64,000 bases of DNA. Source: Brucellaceae bacterium (lineage in GTDB: Bacteria; Pseudomonadota; Alphaproteobacteria; Rhizobiales; Rhizobiaceae). The stretch lies in contig JACKJW010000004.1 in the NCBI GenBank assembly GCA_020637755.1, positions 91,429 through 155,428 of the forward strand. Direction: 5' to 3'. Shown here in pieces: positions 31,947 through 41,033 of the stretch; the stretch's first letter is position 1, and each line of letters begins with the position of its first letter. Below the pieces are notes generated by a model, which was not told where the DNA came from, searched no databases, and saw nothing but the letters and a program-made list of their open reading frames with translations. The position numbers and the translations under genes were made by a program.

Positions 31947-32380
31947 GAAATGACCTCCCAGTCATACAGCATGTTGCGGTTTTCCCGGTCTGGCCCGTGC
32001 TGAACAAGCTGCTCCGGCCCGGCTTCCAACAAAGCCGGTCTTGAATGTGCCGCCAGGCCGAGCGGCAGCCGGGAGGCCGCGCCGTTGGCCTGGACTGCCT
32101 GGCAACGGTCCTAGGCTAGGGCGCGAGATACGAAAATCAACCGCAACGATGATTTTTTGCGACATTCATGTCGTTTTTTTACAAGGAAACCCAAGCCTGG
32201 AACCAACCATTCATGGCGTCATCGGCTGCCGTTGCGGGCTTTTGAGGCCGTCAAATGATCCGCTGTGTGCCACGTTGAGGGCATGCCCATGCCACATTCT
32301 GCTGGCAAAAGAGGGTTATCAGGACGGAGGGGAGCACGATCCGGGCGGCACGGCTTGTCCGGCAGAAGGAGGTTTCGCGC
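31947..32380. other. Divergent regulatory region between the osmolyte importer and the SH3 gene
   Basis: This 434-bp region separates the minus-strand importer from the plus-strand SH3 gene. It holds one clear palindrome at 32160-32173 within T-rich tracts, the most AT-rich part. No convincing open frame or RNA structure was found in the rest. Confidence 0.5.
32160..32173. promoter_or_regulatory. Palindrome flanked by T-runs, candidate operator of the importer
   Basis: CGACAT-TC-ATGTCG is a perfect inverted repeat, preceded by GATTTTTTG and followed by a seven-T run. It is 214 bp from the binding-protein ATG and 208 bp from the SH3 gene ATG. It could be an operator, or a weak plus-strand terminator because of the trailing T-run, though no plus-strand gene ends here. 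Confidence 0.4.
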
Positions 32381-33322
32381 ATGGGTATCAACCCGTCATC
32401 CGACAACCGGCAACAGCCGATTCTGCGGCCGCTGACACCACGTTCCAACAGGCCCCGCATCGCCGCCATGGTCGGGCTCGGCTTCGCGTCTGCGATGGCT
32501 GGTGCCGTCGCGGTGATCGTCTATACCAACGCGGTATCCAATCCCAAGCTGCTCGACGCATCCGCCGGCCAAGCGCAGGAGATTGTCGCTTCCATTGCCA
32601 CGCCGGCCGAAACGGCCAGGCCGGACGAGGTGGCGGGCAATGATGGCATTCTTCCCGCGGCTGCGCGTGAGGATGACGTTCTTCCCGCCGCAGAGCGGGA
32701 GCAGGCGTCCGCGCCCGGTTCCACGGTCCCTGAGCCGGTCCCTGCGCAGGCTTCACCGGTCTTGGCGAAGACGGCCGAAACCCCGGCAGAGCCAGCCTTT
32801 GATGTCAATTCCGCGCTGCAGCCAAAGCCGGTCAAGACGATGACGATTGCGGCTGCGCCCACTGTCCCGGCACCCGGCGATCCGCGCTGGAGCGGCGAAC
32901 CGCCGGTCACGCGCAACAAGGCACTCGCTGTGCTGCGCGAGAAGATCGCTGCCAGCGGCACGGAGGAGCAGGCTGCGCCCGCCGAAACGGCGCTCGCATT
33001 GGCTGATCCAGGCGATGATTCCGCCGACCCGACGGTCCAGCTTGAGGCTGAAGCGGCGAGGACCCTGCGCGATACGGCCGCTCCGGCCAAAAAGGCGCAG
33101 CCCAAGCGAATGGCGACCATCACACAGGCGGTCAACATGCGGACTTCCGGCTCCAGCAAGGCTGCGGTCGTCATGGTTGTCCCGGCCAAGGCTGAGGTTG
33201 GGCTCGCGGGCTGCAAGGGCTGGTGCGAAATCACCTACAAGGGCAAGCGCGGCTATGTCTGGAAGGAGTTCATCCGTCCCGGCTCGGCCGCCCGTCCGCT
33301 GAACGCCCTGGCGGGCGGCTGA
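32381..33322 (+). CDS. Membrane-anchored protein with C-terminal bacterial SH3 domain
   Basis: The 313-residue protein has a short cytoplasmic N-terminus, one membrane helix (about residues 28-48) and a long Ala/Pro/Glu-rich periplasmic linker. An SH3b domain ends it (ATITQAVNMRTSGSSKAAVVMVVPAKAEVGLAGCKGWCEITYKGKRGYVWKEFI) with two cysteines close together. Such domains often bind peptidoglycan. The gene stands alone. The linker composition suggests a spacer across the periplasm; no catalytic domain is present. Confidence 0.8.
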   Translation: MGINPSSDNRQQPILRPLTPRSNRPRIAAMVGLGFASAMAGAVAVIVYTNAVSNPKLLDASAGQAQEIVASIATPAETARPDEVAGNDGILPAAAREDDVLPAAEREQASAPGSTVPEPVPAQASPVLAKTAETPAEPAFDVNSALQPKPVKTMTIAAAPTVPAPGDPRWSGEPPVTRNKALAVLREKIAASGTEEQAAPAETALALADPGDDSADPTVQLEAEAARTLRDTAAPAKKAQPKRMATITQAVNMRTSGSSKAAVVMVVPAKAEVGLAGCKGWCEITYKGKRGYVWKEFIRPGSAARPLNALAGG

Positions 33323-33559
33323 GCGCAGGGTGGCTTGTCCACAGGTGCCGCTGGTCCGGCGTGGCCGCGGCATTAATGCTTCCCAACCCTTCTGCCTGCG
33401 GCTATCGTCGCGGGCATGACTGTGAAGACGACCTCTCGCACGCTCCATTCCGAACTGCTGCTGCTGTGCGCGCGCATCGGCTATTCGCCGCCGCATTCCT
33501 CCTGACCCGCGCCCGCCCGTCCGCCTTGCCGGACTGATTCAGGATCAGGAGACATCGCC

Positions 33560-34973
33560 TTGACGTACAACAATTTTTCCCTGCGCCAGCTGCAGGATAT
33601 CGACGCTGCCCATCACCTCCATCCCTTCACCGATCACAAGGACCTGCGCGCTGCCGGCAGCCGCATGATCGTATCGGCCAAGGGCGCCTTCATCCGCGAC
33701 AGCGAGGGTAACGAGATCCTCGAACGGCATGGCTGGGCTTTGCGCAGGGCAAGAACGTCAGGCCGGCAGCCGCGACGAAGGTGGCCCAGAAGCAGCCTTC
33801 GCGCAGATGGTTGGGGCGAGGCCCTATTACAATTCCGTCTTCCGCTGCGGAACCAGCCGCCGGTGCGCGCTGCAGCGCAGATGGCTTGCCGAGATCGCGC
33901 CGCCAAGCTTGGCATCAGGTGTGCGCCGGATCGGTCCGGTGTCATGCGAGCAACGCGGCGCTCCGCATGGGCCATGATGCTGCCCGCCCGTTCAAGGCAA
34001 GCCTTCATAAGCAGGATCATCATTTCGCGCCCAGATGGCTATCACCGGCTCGGACCGTGGCCCGGCACCGCGCTCGGCACATGGGTGCCATGGCGCCCAA
34101 GAAAGCGCGCCGGTTCCCGGCATTGGCCATGCCATGCCGCCCTTGCCTTCGGCGCTGAAGCGCTGGGCGGCGAGCGAGATGCCGCGATTTCACCGTTGCG
34201 CGCCGCATGGGCGGACGAAACGGCGATCCCTGGAGCACCGGCATCGGAGCAAGGTGGCGGCCTTCATCGGAGAGCCGGTGATGGGGGCAGGCGGTGTCAA
34301 GGTGGCGCCGGACAGCTACTGGCCGGAAATCCAGCGCATCTGCCGCAAGCATGACGTGCTGTTGATGCTGGACGAGGTCATCACCGGCTACGGGCGCACC
34401 GGAAACTGGTTTGCGGCCCAGACTTTCGGGCTGGAGCCCGACACGATCACCACGGCCAAGGCCCTGACGTCGGGCTATGTGCCGCTATCGGCCCTGCTGG
34501 TCGGCGACCGGATCGCAAAAACGCTGGTCGACAAGGGCGGTGAGTTTTATCACGGCTATACCTATTCCGGCCATCCGGTGGCCTGTGCGGTGGCGCTGAA
34601 GAACCTCGAGCTCATCGAGCGCGAAGGGCTGGTGCAGCGGGTGCGCGACGAGACCGGGCCCTATTTCGCCGCTCAGATGGCCGCGCGAATCGCGCCGCAC
34701 CCGATTGTCGGTGAAGTGCGCTCTGTCGGCCTCATGGGGGCGATCGAGATCGTTGCCGACAAGGAAACGCGCCGGCGCTTCCCCGGTGGCGGCGCAGCCG
34801 GTGTGACGGTGCGCGATCAGGCAATTGCCGGGGGAATGATGCTGCGCGCCGTCGGTGACACGATGATCCTGTCGCCGCCGCTGATCTGGACGAAAGACAC
34901 CATCGACTTGGCGATGGAACGCATTATAATGGCACTTGATCGCGCTGCGGAGGAGCTGCGCGCCCAGGAATAG
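33560..34973 (+). pseudogene. Class III PLP aminotransferase gene disrupted by several clustered frameshifts
   Basis: The first 55 codons (from a TTG with AGGAG eight bases upstream) and everything after about 34250 encode good class III omega-aminotransferase sequence. The latter includes VAAFIGEPVMGAGGV, LLMLDEVITGYGRTGNWF and the PLP-lysine region TTAKALTSGYVPLSALLV. Between them the homologous residues (MAGL, PYYNSVF, LAEIAPPSL, KQDHH/IIISR, YHG/VAGTALG-like) are still recognisable but scattered over different frames. At least three frame changes are needed. No single frame gives a working enzyme, because the N-terminal half of the PLP-binding domain is lost. Relatives act on beta-alanine, GABA or taurine with pyruvate. 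Confidence 0.85.
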
Positions 34974-35013
34974 TATTCCGGAAGGCTGACATTCCTCTGA
35001 CAGGATGGTTTCA

Positions 35014-35388
35014 ATGACCAAACCACGTTCGCGCACATCTTCTCCGACCGTGAAGCTGACAGGTGGCGCGCCCGCGCGCGACCTGATGCTGACGCCCATG
35101 GTGATCGCCATGCGCATGCCGGTGCTGCTGGCCGAGGCGGCACACGGTTCCATCACGCGGCCGGAAGCCAACCGCGCAGTGAATGAGAAGGTGCTGGCCG
35201 GTTTCCAGGGGACGGTTGCCATGCACGCATCGATGATGCGATCCGTCATCGAGTTCTGGCCCTCTGTCATGCGCGGCAGACATCCCGGCGGTCTGGTCGC
35301 CGGCAGTGTGGTGAAGGCCGGAAATGAGGCGCTGAGACCGGCTTCGCGCACCGTACGCAGCAATTTCGACCGGCTGCGCAAAGGCTGA
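35014..35388 (+). CDS. Small basic protein, unknown function (possibly phasin-like)
   Basis: The 124-residue protein from the ATG at 35014 (AGGA upstream) has a Ser/Thr-rich basic N-terminus, a helical middle (MLTPMVIAMRMPVLLAEAAHG, GFQGTVAMHASMMRSVIEFW) and a basic C-terminus (ASRTVRSNFDRLRKG). Amphipathic Met/Ala-rich helices are reminiscent of phasins, but the match is only compositional. It follows the broken aminotransferase by 40 bp on the same strand. It is not recognised with confidence. Confidence 0.55.
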   Translation: MTKPRSRTSSPTVKLTGGAPARDLMLTPMVIAMRMPVLLAEAAHGSITRPEANRAVNEKVLAGFQGTVAMHASMMRSVIEFWPSVMRGRHPGGLVAGSVVKAGNEALRPASRTVRSNFDRLRKG

Positions 35389-35465
35389 CAGCATCCGGCA
35401 CCAGCACTGTCCCGTCCCGAACCTGCTGTTGCGGCTGTCCTGGAGGCCGGCTTTCGCGGGCATTT

Positions 35466-37619
35466 CTAAAATCCGCTTTCGCGGATGAGGACCGCGAAGG
35501 CACGGCGCAGGAAGCGGCCGGCCAACGAGTGTGCTTCGCCCTCAAGCACGACAGTTCCAGCCACTTCCGTGCGCGGGGCGGGAGTGTCCGGGTCAATTTC
35601 CAGTTTCGCGGCGTACCAGCTCCTGACCATCCGGGTGGTGCCGTCGGGCTGGCGCGCCGTCTGCACCGGCCCGCCATGGGCCGCGTCGAGGGCGGGGCCT
35701 GGCAGGGCGGTCACCGGATCATGGGCGAGGGCGGTGAGCGTGACCGGCACCGCCTGCATTTCCGGTTCTGCGGGGATGAAGCGGCCCGTAGCACCGGCAT
35801 GCAGGCGGGCAGCTGCTTCCTCCGGCACAAGGGCTGCTACCGAGGGCGGTCCGTTGGAGGTGATTACGGAGAGGCGCGTGCGGGTGGAAACCCATTGGCC
35901 GGGATGCAGCAGCGGATCAGCATTGGCGAGACGGCCGGATGACGGTGCGCGGATCTCCAGCGCCTTTGCCAATGCGTCCAGCGTTGCCAGTTCGGCGGTG
36001 GCGGAGCGGCGTTCATTCTCGATCACCCGGCGTTCCGACAGGTCGCGCGCATCGGCGGCGAGGCGGGCAAGCCGGGCCTCGGCCAGATTGAGCCGCTGGA
36101 GTGCGGCCTGGCGTTTCAGGGCAAGCTGCGGCGCTTCGAGGCGGTAGAGCAATTGTCCTTCACGCACGATCTCGCCGCCCTTGGCCAAGACTTCGCGGAT
36201 CATCGCAGGGGCCGGGGGATGGACCGGCTGCACCGTGCCCGCGCGCATCAGCCCGGGAGCGTGGATGTCGCGCTTCCAGGGCAGGAGCACGCCGGCGGCG
36301 AGCAGGGCGAACAGAAGGGCTGTGCGCAATGTCTGGCGGTTCCAGCGCAGGTCTTCGCGGCGCCTGGCCCATTGCTTCACCTCACGCCAGATCGGCAGGG
36401 CGATGAAATAGCCGATCTCGACGGCAAGGAGCACGATGCCGAGCAGCTTGACCGTAAAGTGGTAGACAAGCAGTGCGATGCCGAGGAACAGGAAGAAGCG
36501 GTAGACCCATGTCGTCCAGGCATGCAGGGTCATGATCCACGCGGTACGGGTGGCAAGCGGTTCGGGTGGTGGATCGCCAAGGCCGAAAAGGATTTCACGC
36601 ATGCGCCAGCGCGCGAGCGCAAAGCCGCGATCCTGCAAATTGTGCACGTCGAGCAGGTCGGCGAAGAGGTAATAGCCGTCGAACCGCATCAGTGGATTGA
36701 GGTTGACGGCAAGGCTCATCACCCAGGAGAGCGTGGCGGCGGCAAAGCAGATGCTGCGCAGCGCTCCGTCCTCCAGCAGGGCCCAGGCCAGTGTGGCAAA
36801 GGCGGCGATGGCCAGTTCGACCATGACGCCACCGGCATCGATCATCAGGCGCTGGCGGCGCGGCAGGCGCCAGCCGTCGGTCGTGTCGGTATAAAGGATC
36901 GGCATGAGGACGATGAAGGCAACGCCGATGGTCGGGACATGGGCACCGTATTTGCGCGACAGGAAGGCATGGCCCAGTTCATGCAGCGACTTGATGACCA
37001 CGAGGCTGGCGCCATAGGTGAGCGCCCCTTCAAAGGACAGAAAATCCATGAAGGTGTGGACGAAGACATCCCATTGCCGTCCGGCAAGCCAAAGGCCGAG
37101 CATTGCCACACATATGCAGATCCACACGAAGCCCCCGCTGAAGAGTGGCCGGACATGGGGCCATGCGGCATCGAGGAAGCGCTGCGGACGCACCAGCGGA
37201 ACGCGGAAAAACAGATAGGAGTGTATCAGCCGCACCAGCGGCGACTGCCGTCCGGCAGCGCTTTGCATGGCCTTTTCCCTCCATGCGCCGGGCGGCGGCA
37301 CCAGCAATTCGCCCCTCGCCAGAAAGGTGGCCATGGCGGAAATGTCGGTGGCGTCGGGGCTGGTGCCATAGCGCGCGGCATGGGCGGCAGACAGATTTTC
37401 AGGCGGGCCGGGCTGCCAGACCGAGAGCAACCGGAAGGCGGCTTCTCCCAGCCGGAAGAAGCGCTTGCGCAGCGGGTCCTCGATCAGCCAGGCCGGGCTG
37501 CCGCCAGCCGATGGAGGCGCCTCATGGATGCGGATGTCGGTGCGCAGGGCCGGCAGGGGCGGAGGTGGGTCACCCGTTGCGAGGCCAGGTGCAAGGCCGT
37601 GCGTGGCAATCGCGGTCAC
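35466..37619 (-). CDS. Site-2 protease (M50-like)/HlyD membrane-fusion hybrid protein
   Basis: The 717-residue protein has an N-terminal PqqD-like region (about 40-110) and several membrane helices with the zinc motif HELGH at 213-217. NLNPLMRFDGYY around 300 supplies the distal metal ligand typical of S2P enzymes. The C-terminal half (from about 440) is a HlyD-type lipoyl/barrel-sandwich plus hairpin domain. Such hybrids occur with peptide-export and surface-assembly systems. It is the last gene of a three-gene operon; its ATG overlaps the previous stop by 4 bp. No exporter ATPase, permease or precursor peptide gene is visible nearby. Confidence 0.87.
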   Translation of the reverse strand: MTAIATHGLAPGLATGDPPPPLPALRTDIRIHEAPPSAGGSPAWLIEDPLRKRFFRLGEAAFRLLSVWQPGPPENLSAAHAARYGTSPDATDISAMATFLARGELLVPPPGAWREKAMQSAAGRQSPLVRLIHSYLFFRVPLVRPQRFLDAAWPHVRPLFSGGFVWICICVAMLGLWLAGRQWDVFVHTFMDFLSFEGALTYGASLVVIKSLHELGHAFLSRKYGAHVPTIGVAFIVLMPILYTDTTDGWRLPRRQRLMIDAGGVMVELAIAAFATLAWALLEDGALRSICFAAATLSWVMSLAVNLNPLMRFDGYYLFADLLDVHNLQDRGFALARWRMREILFGLGDPPPEPLATRTAWIMTLHAWTTWVYRFFLFLGIALLVYHFTVKLLGIVLLAVEIGYFIALPIWREVKQWARRREDLRWNRQTLRTALLFALLAAGVLLPWKRDIHAPGLMRAGTVQPVHPPAPAMIREVLAKGGEIVREGQLLYRLEAPQLALKRQAALQRLNLAEARLARLAADARDLSERRVIENERRSATAELATLDALAKALEIRAPSSGRLANADPLLHPGQWVSTRTRLSVITSNGPPSVAALVPEEAAARLHAGATGRFIPAEPEMQAVPVTLTALAHDPVTALPGPALDAAHGGPVQTARQPDGTTRMVRSWYAAKLEIDPDTPAPRTEVAGTVVLEGEAHSLAGRFLRRAFAVLIRESGF

Positions 37620-39037
37620 AGGCCAAGCCTCTGGCGGAGCGCCGCGATGGGGCGACGAAACAGGTAAAAGCCGAGGCTGACATTCGGGCCGAGCACCTGT
37701 GCGGTGCCGCGAAGACCGGTCCTGAGGCGCGCCTCGTCGTCTTTGCCGAGATCGGCATGGACCATGTAAACGAGCCTGTTGTCGGGTGTGGTTTCGGCGA
37801 GATGGGCGGCATTCGTCACATTTGCGGCCACCGGGTTCAGCGGGTCCTGATCGGCAAAGAAACGGACGCGGCCTTTACCGTCCAGCGCGCCGGCATCGCC
37901 GGTTGCCAGTTCGATGCGCAGGTGCACCTGTCCCGGCACGGCGATCTGCATGATGCGCTCGCCCGTGCCGACCGGTTTGCCGATCCAGTCGTCGCGGCGC
38001 GAGAAGATCACCGTTCCGGGCCTTGGCGCACGCACGGTCGCGCGCGACAGGCGGTCATCAGCCTCGGCCAGTTCGGCTTCGGCGACGCGGCGTTCGGCCC
38101 CGGCGATGGCCAGTTCATGGCGCATGTCGACGGAGGAAAAGGCGCCCTGACGCGCGCGCCTTTCGCGCGCTGCGGCAACATCGAGTGCGCGGGCTGCCGT
38201 CTCCCGGCGTCCGGCCAGTTCGGTGGCGTCGTAATCGAGGAGAACCTGACCTTCCTTCACCGCGCTGTTCGGCTCGACGGGCACGTCGCGGATCACGCCA
38301 TCCAGCGGTGCGGCGATCACGAAGGGTTCACGCGACACCACCTCGGCCGGGGCCAGCGCGGAGAGGGGAACCGGGATGAGCATGGCCAGGGCAGCGAGCA
38401 GAACGCCGCCGGCAGTCAACCGGTTGCGGTGCTGGTGCAGGAGACCGGCGCGCGGCGAGGGCGCGTAGAGGCTGAGCGCGTGGCCATAGGCACCGGTCAG
38501 GCGTTCGAGGACCAGCAGGTCACCCGCCGCGGGCGGCGTTGCCGACCAGAGCAGCATCCATCCGCCGGTGCGCCCGTCGGCGAGCGCCAGGCGGGCTGCG
38601 GTGAATGTTCCTTTCGCCGGGTCTTGCGCCTCCGGGGTCTGCACGATGAAGGGCCGCGTTGCATCGCTGTTGGCGGAGGCAACGGATGCGACAAGCGCCT
38701 CCAGCGCAACGATGGCCGGTGCACGCGCGTCCGGCGCGGTGATTCCGGTGGCATGGGTGAGGCGGAAACGGTGTGCGCCCTGTTGCTTCAGGAAGATATG
38801 CACCATGGCGAGTGCGGGCAGCAGGCGCCGTGTCTCATTGGCAATGAAATGGCCGATGGCATCGCGCGAGCGCGCAAGGCGGAGCTCGCCCTCAAGTTCC
38901 AGCAGGATGGCCAGACGGTCCGGCGGGCGCGGCGCATTGCCTGCAGATGGGATGGCCGCGCCCGGCTGCGCACGCTGCGCAGGTTTTGCCTGGGGCGCGG
39001 CTCGAAAGACGGGCTGACGTGGCAGCGGAGCGTTCAT
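37616..39037 (-). CDS. HlyD-family membrane-fusion protein with N-terminal GAF-like domain
   Basis: The 473-residue protein has a Pro/Ala-rich start and a GAF-like cytoplasmic domain (about 40-195: LAILLELEGELRLARSRDAIGHFIANETRRLLPALAMVHIFL). One membrane helix follows at about 208-228, then a periplasmic HlyD domain with biotinyl/lipoyl halves (EPFVIAAPLDGVIRDVPVEPNSAVKEGQVLLDYD, APRPGTVIFSRRDDWIGKPVGTGERIMQIAVPGQV). It overlaps both neighbours by 4 bp (ATGA). A cytoplasmic sensor-like domain on a fusion protein could gate transport; the cargo is unknown. Confidence 0.85.
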   Translation of the reverse strand: MNAPLPRQPVFRAAPQAKPAQRAQPGAAIPSAGNAPRPPDRLAILLELEGELRLARSRDAIGHFIANETRRLLPALAMVHIFLKQQGAHRFRLTHATGITAPDARAPAIVALEALVASVASANSDATRPFIVQTPEAQDPAKGTFTAARLALADGRTGGWMLLWSATPPAAGDLLVLERLTGAYGHALSLYAPSPRAGLLHQHRNRLTAGGVLLAALAMLIPVPLSALAPAEVVSREPFVIAAPLDGVIRDVPVEPNSAVKEGQVLLDYDATELAGRRETAARALDVAAARERRARQGAFSSVDMRHELAIAGAERRVAEAELAEADDRLSRATVRAPRPGTVIFSRRDDWIGKPVGTGERIMQIAVPGQVHLRIELATGDAGALDGKGRVRFFADQDPLNPVAANVTNAAHLAETTPDNRLVYMVHADLGKDDEARLRTGLRGTAQVLGPNVSLGFYLFRRPIAALRQRLGL

Positions 39038-39816
39038 TCGGCGCGGGCCTCGCCAATCTTGCGGATCGAGGCGGTGGGTACGGCGGCAGCAAAATCCGCC
39101 GAGCCGCTCATGCCCGGCAGGATGGCCGCGTTGCGTTCCACGAATTCGCCGGTGAGGCGCACGGTCTGGCTGACGGCGTCTACCTCGGCTCCAATGGCGG
39201 TGACATGGGCCTGATGGCTTTGGCCGGTCTCGTCGATGGTGAAGGTGAAGGTTGCGCCATTGCGCAGCCAGCCAAGCCAGTTGGAAGGAGCAACAAGATC
39301 GATCTCCAGATTGGTGTCATCAACCACGATCATCAGCGGTGTTCCGGCCTGCGGCATCTCGTGGGCATCGACCCCGGTTTCGACCACGCGGCCGTCAAAC
39401 GGGGCGCGGATTTCGCAGTCGGTCAGGCGTACGGCGGCAAGATCGAGCTCGGCATGGCTGCGGGCGGACCCCGCAGCAGCCAGCTCGACCTCACCCCGGC
39501 CCGCCGCTCCGTATTTGCGTAGCTGTGCCTTCTGGCCATATTCCACATCGGCGGCGCGCGCGCCCGCCTGTGCCGCGCGGTGCTCGGCCTTCAGCCGCTC
39601 GCATTCGAAGGCGATCAGGAGGTCATCCTTGGCAAAGCGGCTGCCTGCGCGAAAGCCGACGGTTGCCACCGGCACCGCCAGGCTGGTGGTCAGTTCCAGC
39701 CGGGCCTTCGAGCGGACAATGCCGCGCAGACCGGCTTCCTGCGGATCCGTGTCACCGGCTGCCGCCGCAAGGGGCGCCAGCAGAAGGGTGAGGGCAAGGG
39801 CAACGGCTGCGCGCAT
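39034..39816 (-). CDS. Periplasmic HlyD-type membrane-fusion protein
   Basis: From the ATG at 39816 (GGAGG five bases upstream) the product has 260 residues: a cleavable signal (MRAAVALALTLLLAPLAAAAG), a lipoyl-type half, a short coiled hairpin (ECERLKAEHRAAQAGARAADVEYGQKAQL) and a second lipoyl half with the barrel (CEIRAPFDGRVVETGVDAHEMPQAGTPLMIVVDDTNLEIDLVAP). It is the first gene of a three-gene operon of fusion proteins. The family is otherwise found with RND or ABC exporters, none of which is encoded here. Confidence 0.85.
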   Translation of the reverse strand: MRAAVALALTLLLAPLAAAAGDTDPQEAGLRGIVRSKARLELTTSLAVPVATVGFRAGSRFAKDDLLIAFECERLKAEHRAAQAGARAADVEYGQKAQLRKYGAAGRGEVELAAAGSARSHAELDLAAVRLTDCEIRAPFDGRVVETGVDAHEMPQAGTPLMIVVDDTNLEIDLVAPSNWLGWLRNGATFTFTIDETGQSHQAHVTAIGAEVDAVSQTVRLTGEFVERNAAILPGMSGSADFAAAVPTASIRKIGEARAE

Positions 39817-39849
39817 GAAAACCTCCGTGTGAATCACGAGAGGCATCAT

Positions 39850-39876
39850 AGTTGCATAAACAGACATTATGCAACT
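39850..39876. promoter_or_regulatory. Perfect 9-9-9 inverted repeat, candidate operator of the fusion-protein operon
   Basis: The arms AGTTGCATA and TATGCAACT are exact inverse copies around a 9-base spacer, 33 bp upstream of the first start codon of the three-gene operon. The site is AT-rich and overlaps where a promoter should lie, so it looks like a repressor operator. No regulator gene is adjacent. Confidence 0.6.
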
Positions 39877-39897
39877 AATAAGAGCATCGCCTGAATG

Positions 39898-39940
39898 CAA
39901 AAACCGCGCTCGTCCGGCACCCGGAAGAACGCGGCTTTGC
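39898..39940 (-). terminator. Probable minus-strand terminator after the mmsB gene
   Basis: On the minus strand, CCGCG pairs with CGCGG around an inner TCCGG-GTG-CCGGA stem and is followed by five T residues. It lies about 185 bp after the hydroxyisobutyrate dehydrogenase stop and before the promoter of the fusion-protein operon, so it probably insulates that operon. Confidence 0.55.
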
Positions 39941-40123
39941 CAATCATACGCATGGCGCCCGGCCAACAGACACAGCCAAGGGATACGCGGCGCTCCGGTA
40001 CGCAGTACCTGATCCGGAGCACAGAGGCAGTTCGCGTCCGCCTCTTCCTCCGTTCTAGCGCCGTATCGTTACCGCCCGGTTAGCGAGGACTTAAGCAAAT
40101 CTAAATCCGGCATTTTTCTGCGG

Positions 40124-41011
40124 TCACGAAGCCGGATTTCCGCGCAGGAAATTGACGATGCCGGAAAAGTCGTCGCCCGCGTGGCCTGAGCCGGCGAACA
40201 GGGCATAGAGCTGGGCGGCCTGTGCGCCGAGCGGTGTGGCTGCCCCGGCGGCCTGGGCGGCTTCCTGTGAAAGCTTCAGGTCCTTCAGCATGAGGGCTGC
40301 GGCAAAGCCGGGCTTGTAGCCGTTGTTGGCGGGCGAGGTGGGCACGGGGCCGGGCACCGGGCAATAGGTGGTGAGCGACCAGCACTGGCCGGACGAGGTG
40401 GAGGCCACGTCGAAGAGGGCCTGATGGGAGAGGCCGAGCTTCTCGGCCAGCGCAAAGCCTTCCGAAACGGCGATCATGGAAATGCCGAGGATCATGTTGT
40501 TGCAGATCTTGGCGGCCTGTCCGTTGCCCGCATCGCCGCAATGGACGATCTTCTTGCCCATGGCCGCCAGATAGGGTTCGGCGCGCTTGAAGTCCGCTTC
40601 CGTGCCGCCGCACATGAAGGTGAGGGTCGCCGCCGCTGCACCGCCGACGCCACCGGAAACCGGCGCGTCGACCGATTGCATGCCGGCGGCCTGGCAGATC
40701 GCATGGGCCTTGCGGGCCGATTCCACGTCGATGGTGGAGCTGTCGATGAAGAGGGCGGCACGGTCTGCCGCGCCAGCGATGTCTTCATAGACCGCGATGA
40801 CGTGCTTGCCTGCCGGCAGCATGGTGACGATGACGTCGGCGTCCTTCACGGCAGCCACGGCGCTGGCCATGACGGTCACGCCGTTGTCGCGCGCGACCTT
40901 CAGGTTTTCGGGCATGAGGTCAAAGCCCTGGACGGTGTGTCCGGCCCTGACCAGATTGGCTGCCATGGGATTGCCCATGTTGCCCAGGCCGATGAAAGCG
41001 ATGGTGGTCAT
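40124..41011 (-). CDS. mmsB: 3-hydroxyisobutyrate dehydrogenase
   Basis: The 295-residue protein has the NAD-binding start MTTIAFIGLGNMGNPMAANLVRAGH, the substrate motif VDAPVSGGVGGA and the catalytic-lysine region GNGQAAKICNNMILGISM. It oxidises 3-hydroxyisobutyrate to methylmalonate semialdehyde in valine degradation. It follows an isobutyryl-CoA dehydrogenase-type gene by 22 bp on the same strand, which strengthens the assignment over other beta-hydroxyacid dehydrogenases. The intermediate enoyl-CoA hydratase and hydroxyisobutyryl-CoA hydrolase genes are not in the window. Confidence 0.93.
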   Translation of the reverse strand: MTTIAFIGLGNMGNPMAANLVRAGHTVQGFDLMPENLKVARDNGVTVMASAVAAVKDADVIVTMLPAGKHVIAVYEDIAGAADRAALFIDSSTIDVESARKAHAICQAAGMQSVDAPVSGGVGGAAAATLTFMCGGTEADFKRAEPYLAAMGKKIVHCGDAGNGQAAKICNNMILGISMIAVSEGFALAEKLGLSHQALFDVASTSSGQCWSLTTYCPVPGPVPTSPANNGYKPGFAAALMLKDLKLSQEAAQAAGAATPLGAQAAQLYALFAGSGHAGDDFSGIVNFLRGNPAS

Positions 41012-41033
41012 TGGCTGTTCCTCCTCCGGAAAC

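Noticed and set aside
33416..33505. 29-codon open frame (MTVKTTSRTLHSELLLLCARIG...) before the broken aminotransferase
   Set aside because: No convincing ribosome site and no regulatory stem-loops that would mark a leader peptide; could be real but cannot be supported.
36153..37667. 504-codon plus-strand open frame opposite the protease/HlyD hybrid
   Set aside because: It is antisense to a gene with clear zinc-protease and HlyD motifs; no domain recognised.
35466..39816. Complete RND or type I secretion system
   Set aside because: Only membrane-fusion proteins are encoded; no pump, ATPase or outer-membrane channel lies in or next to the operon.
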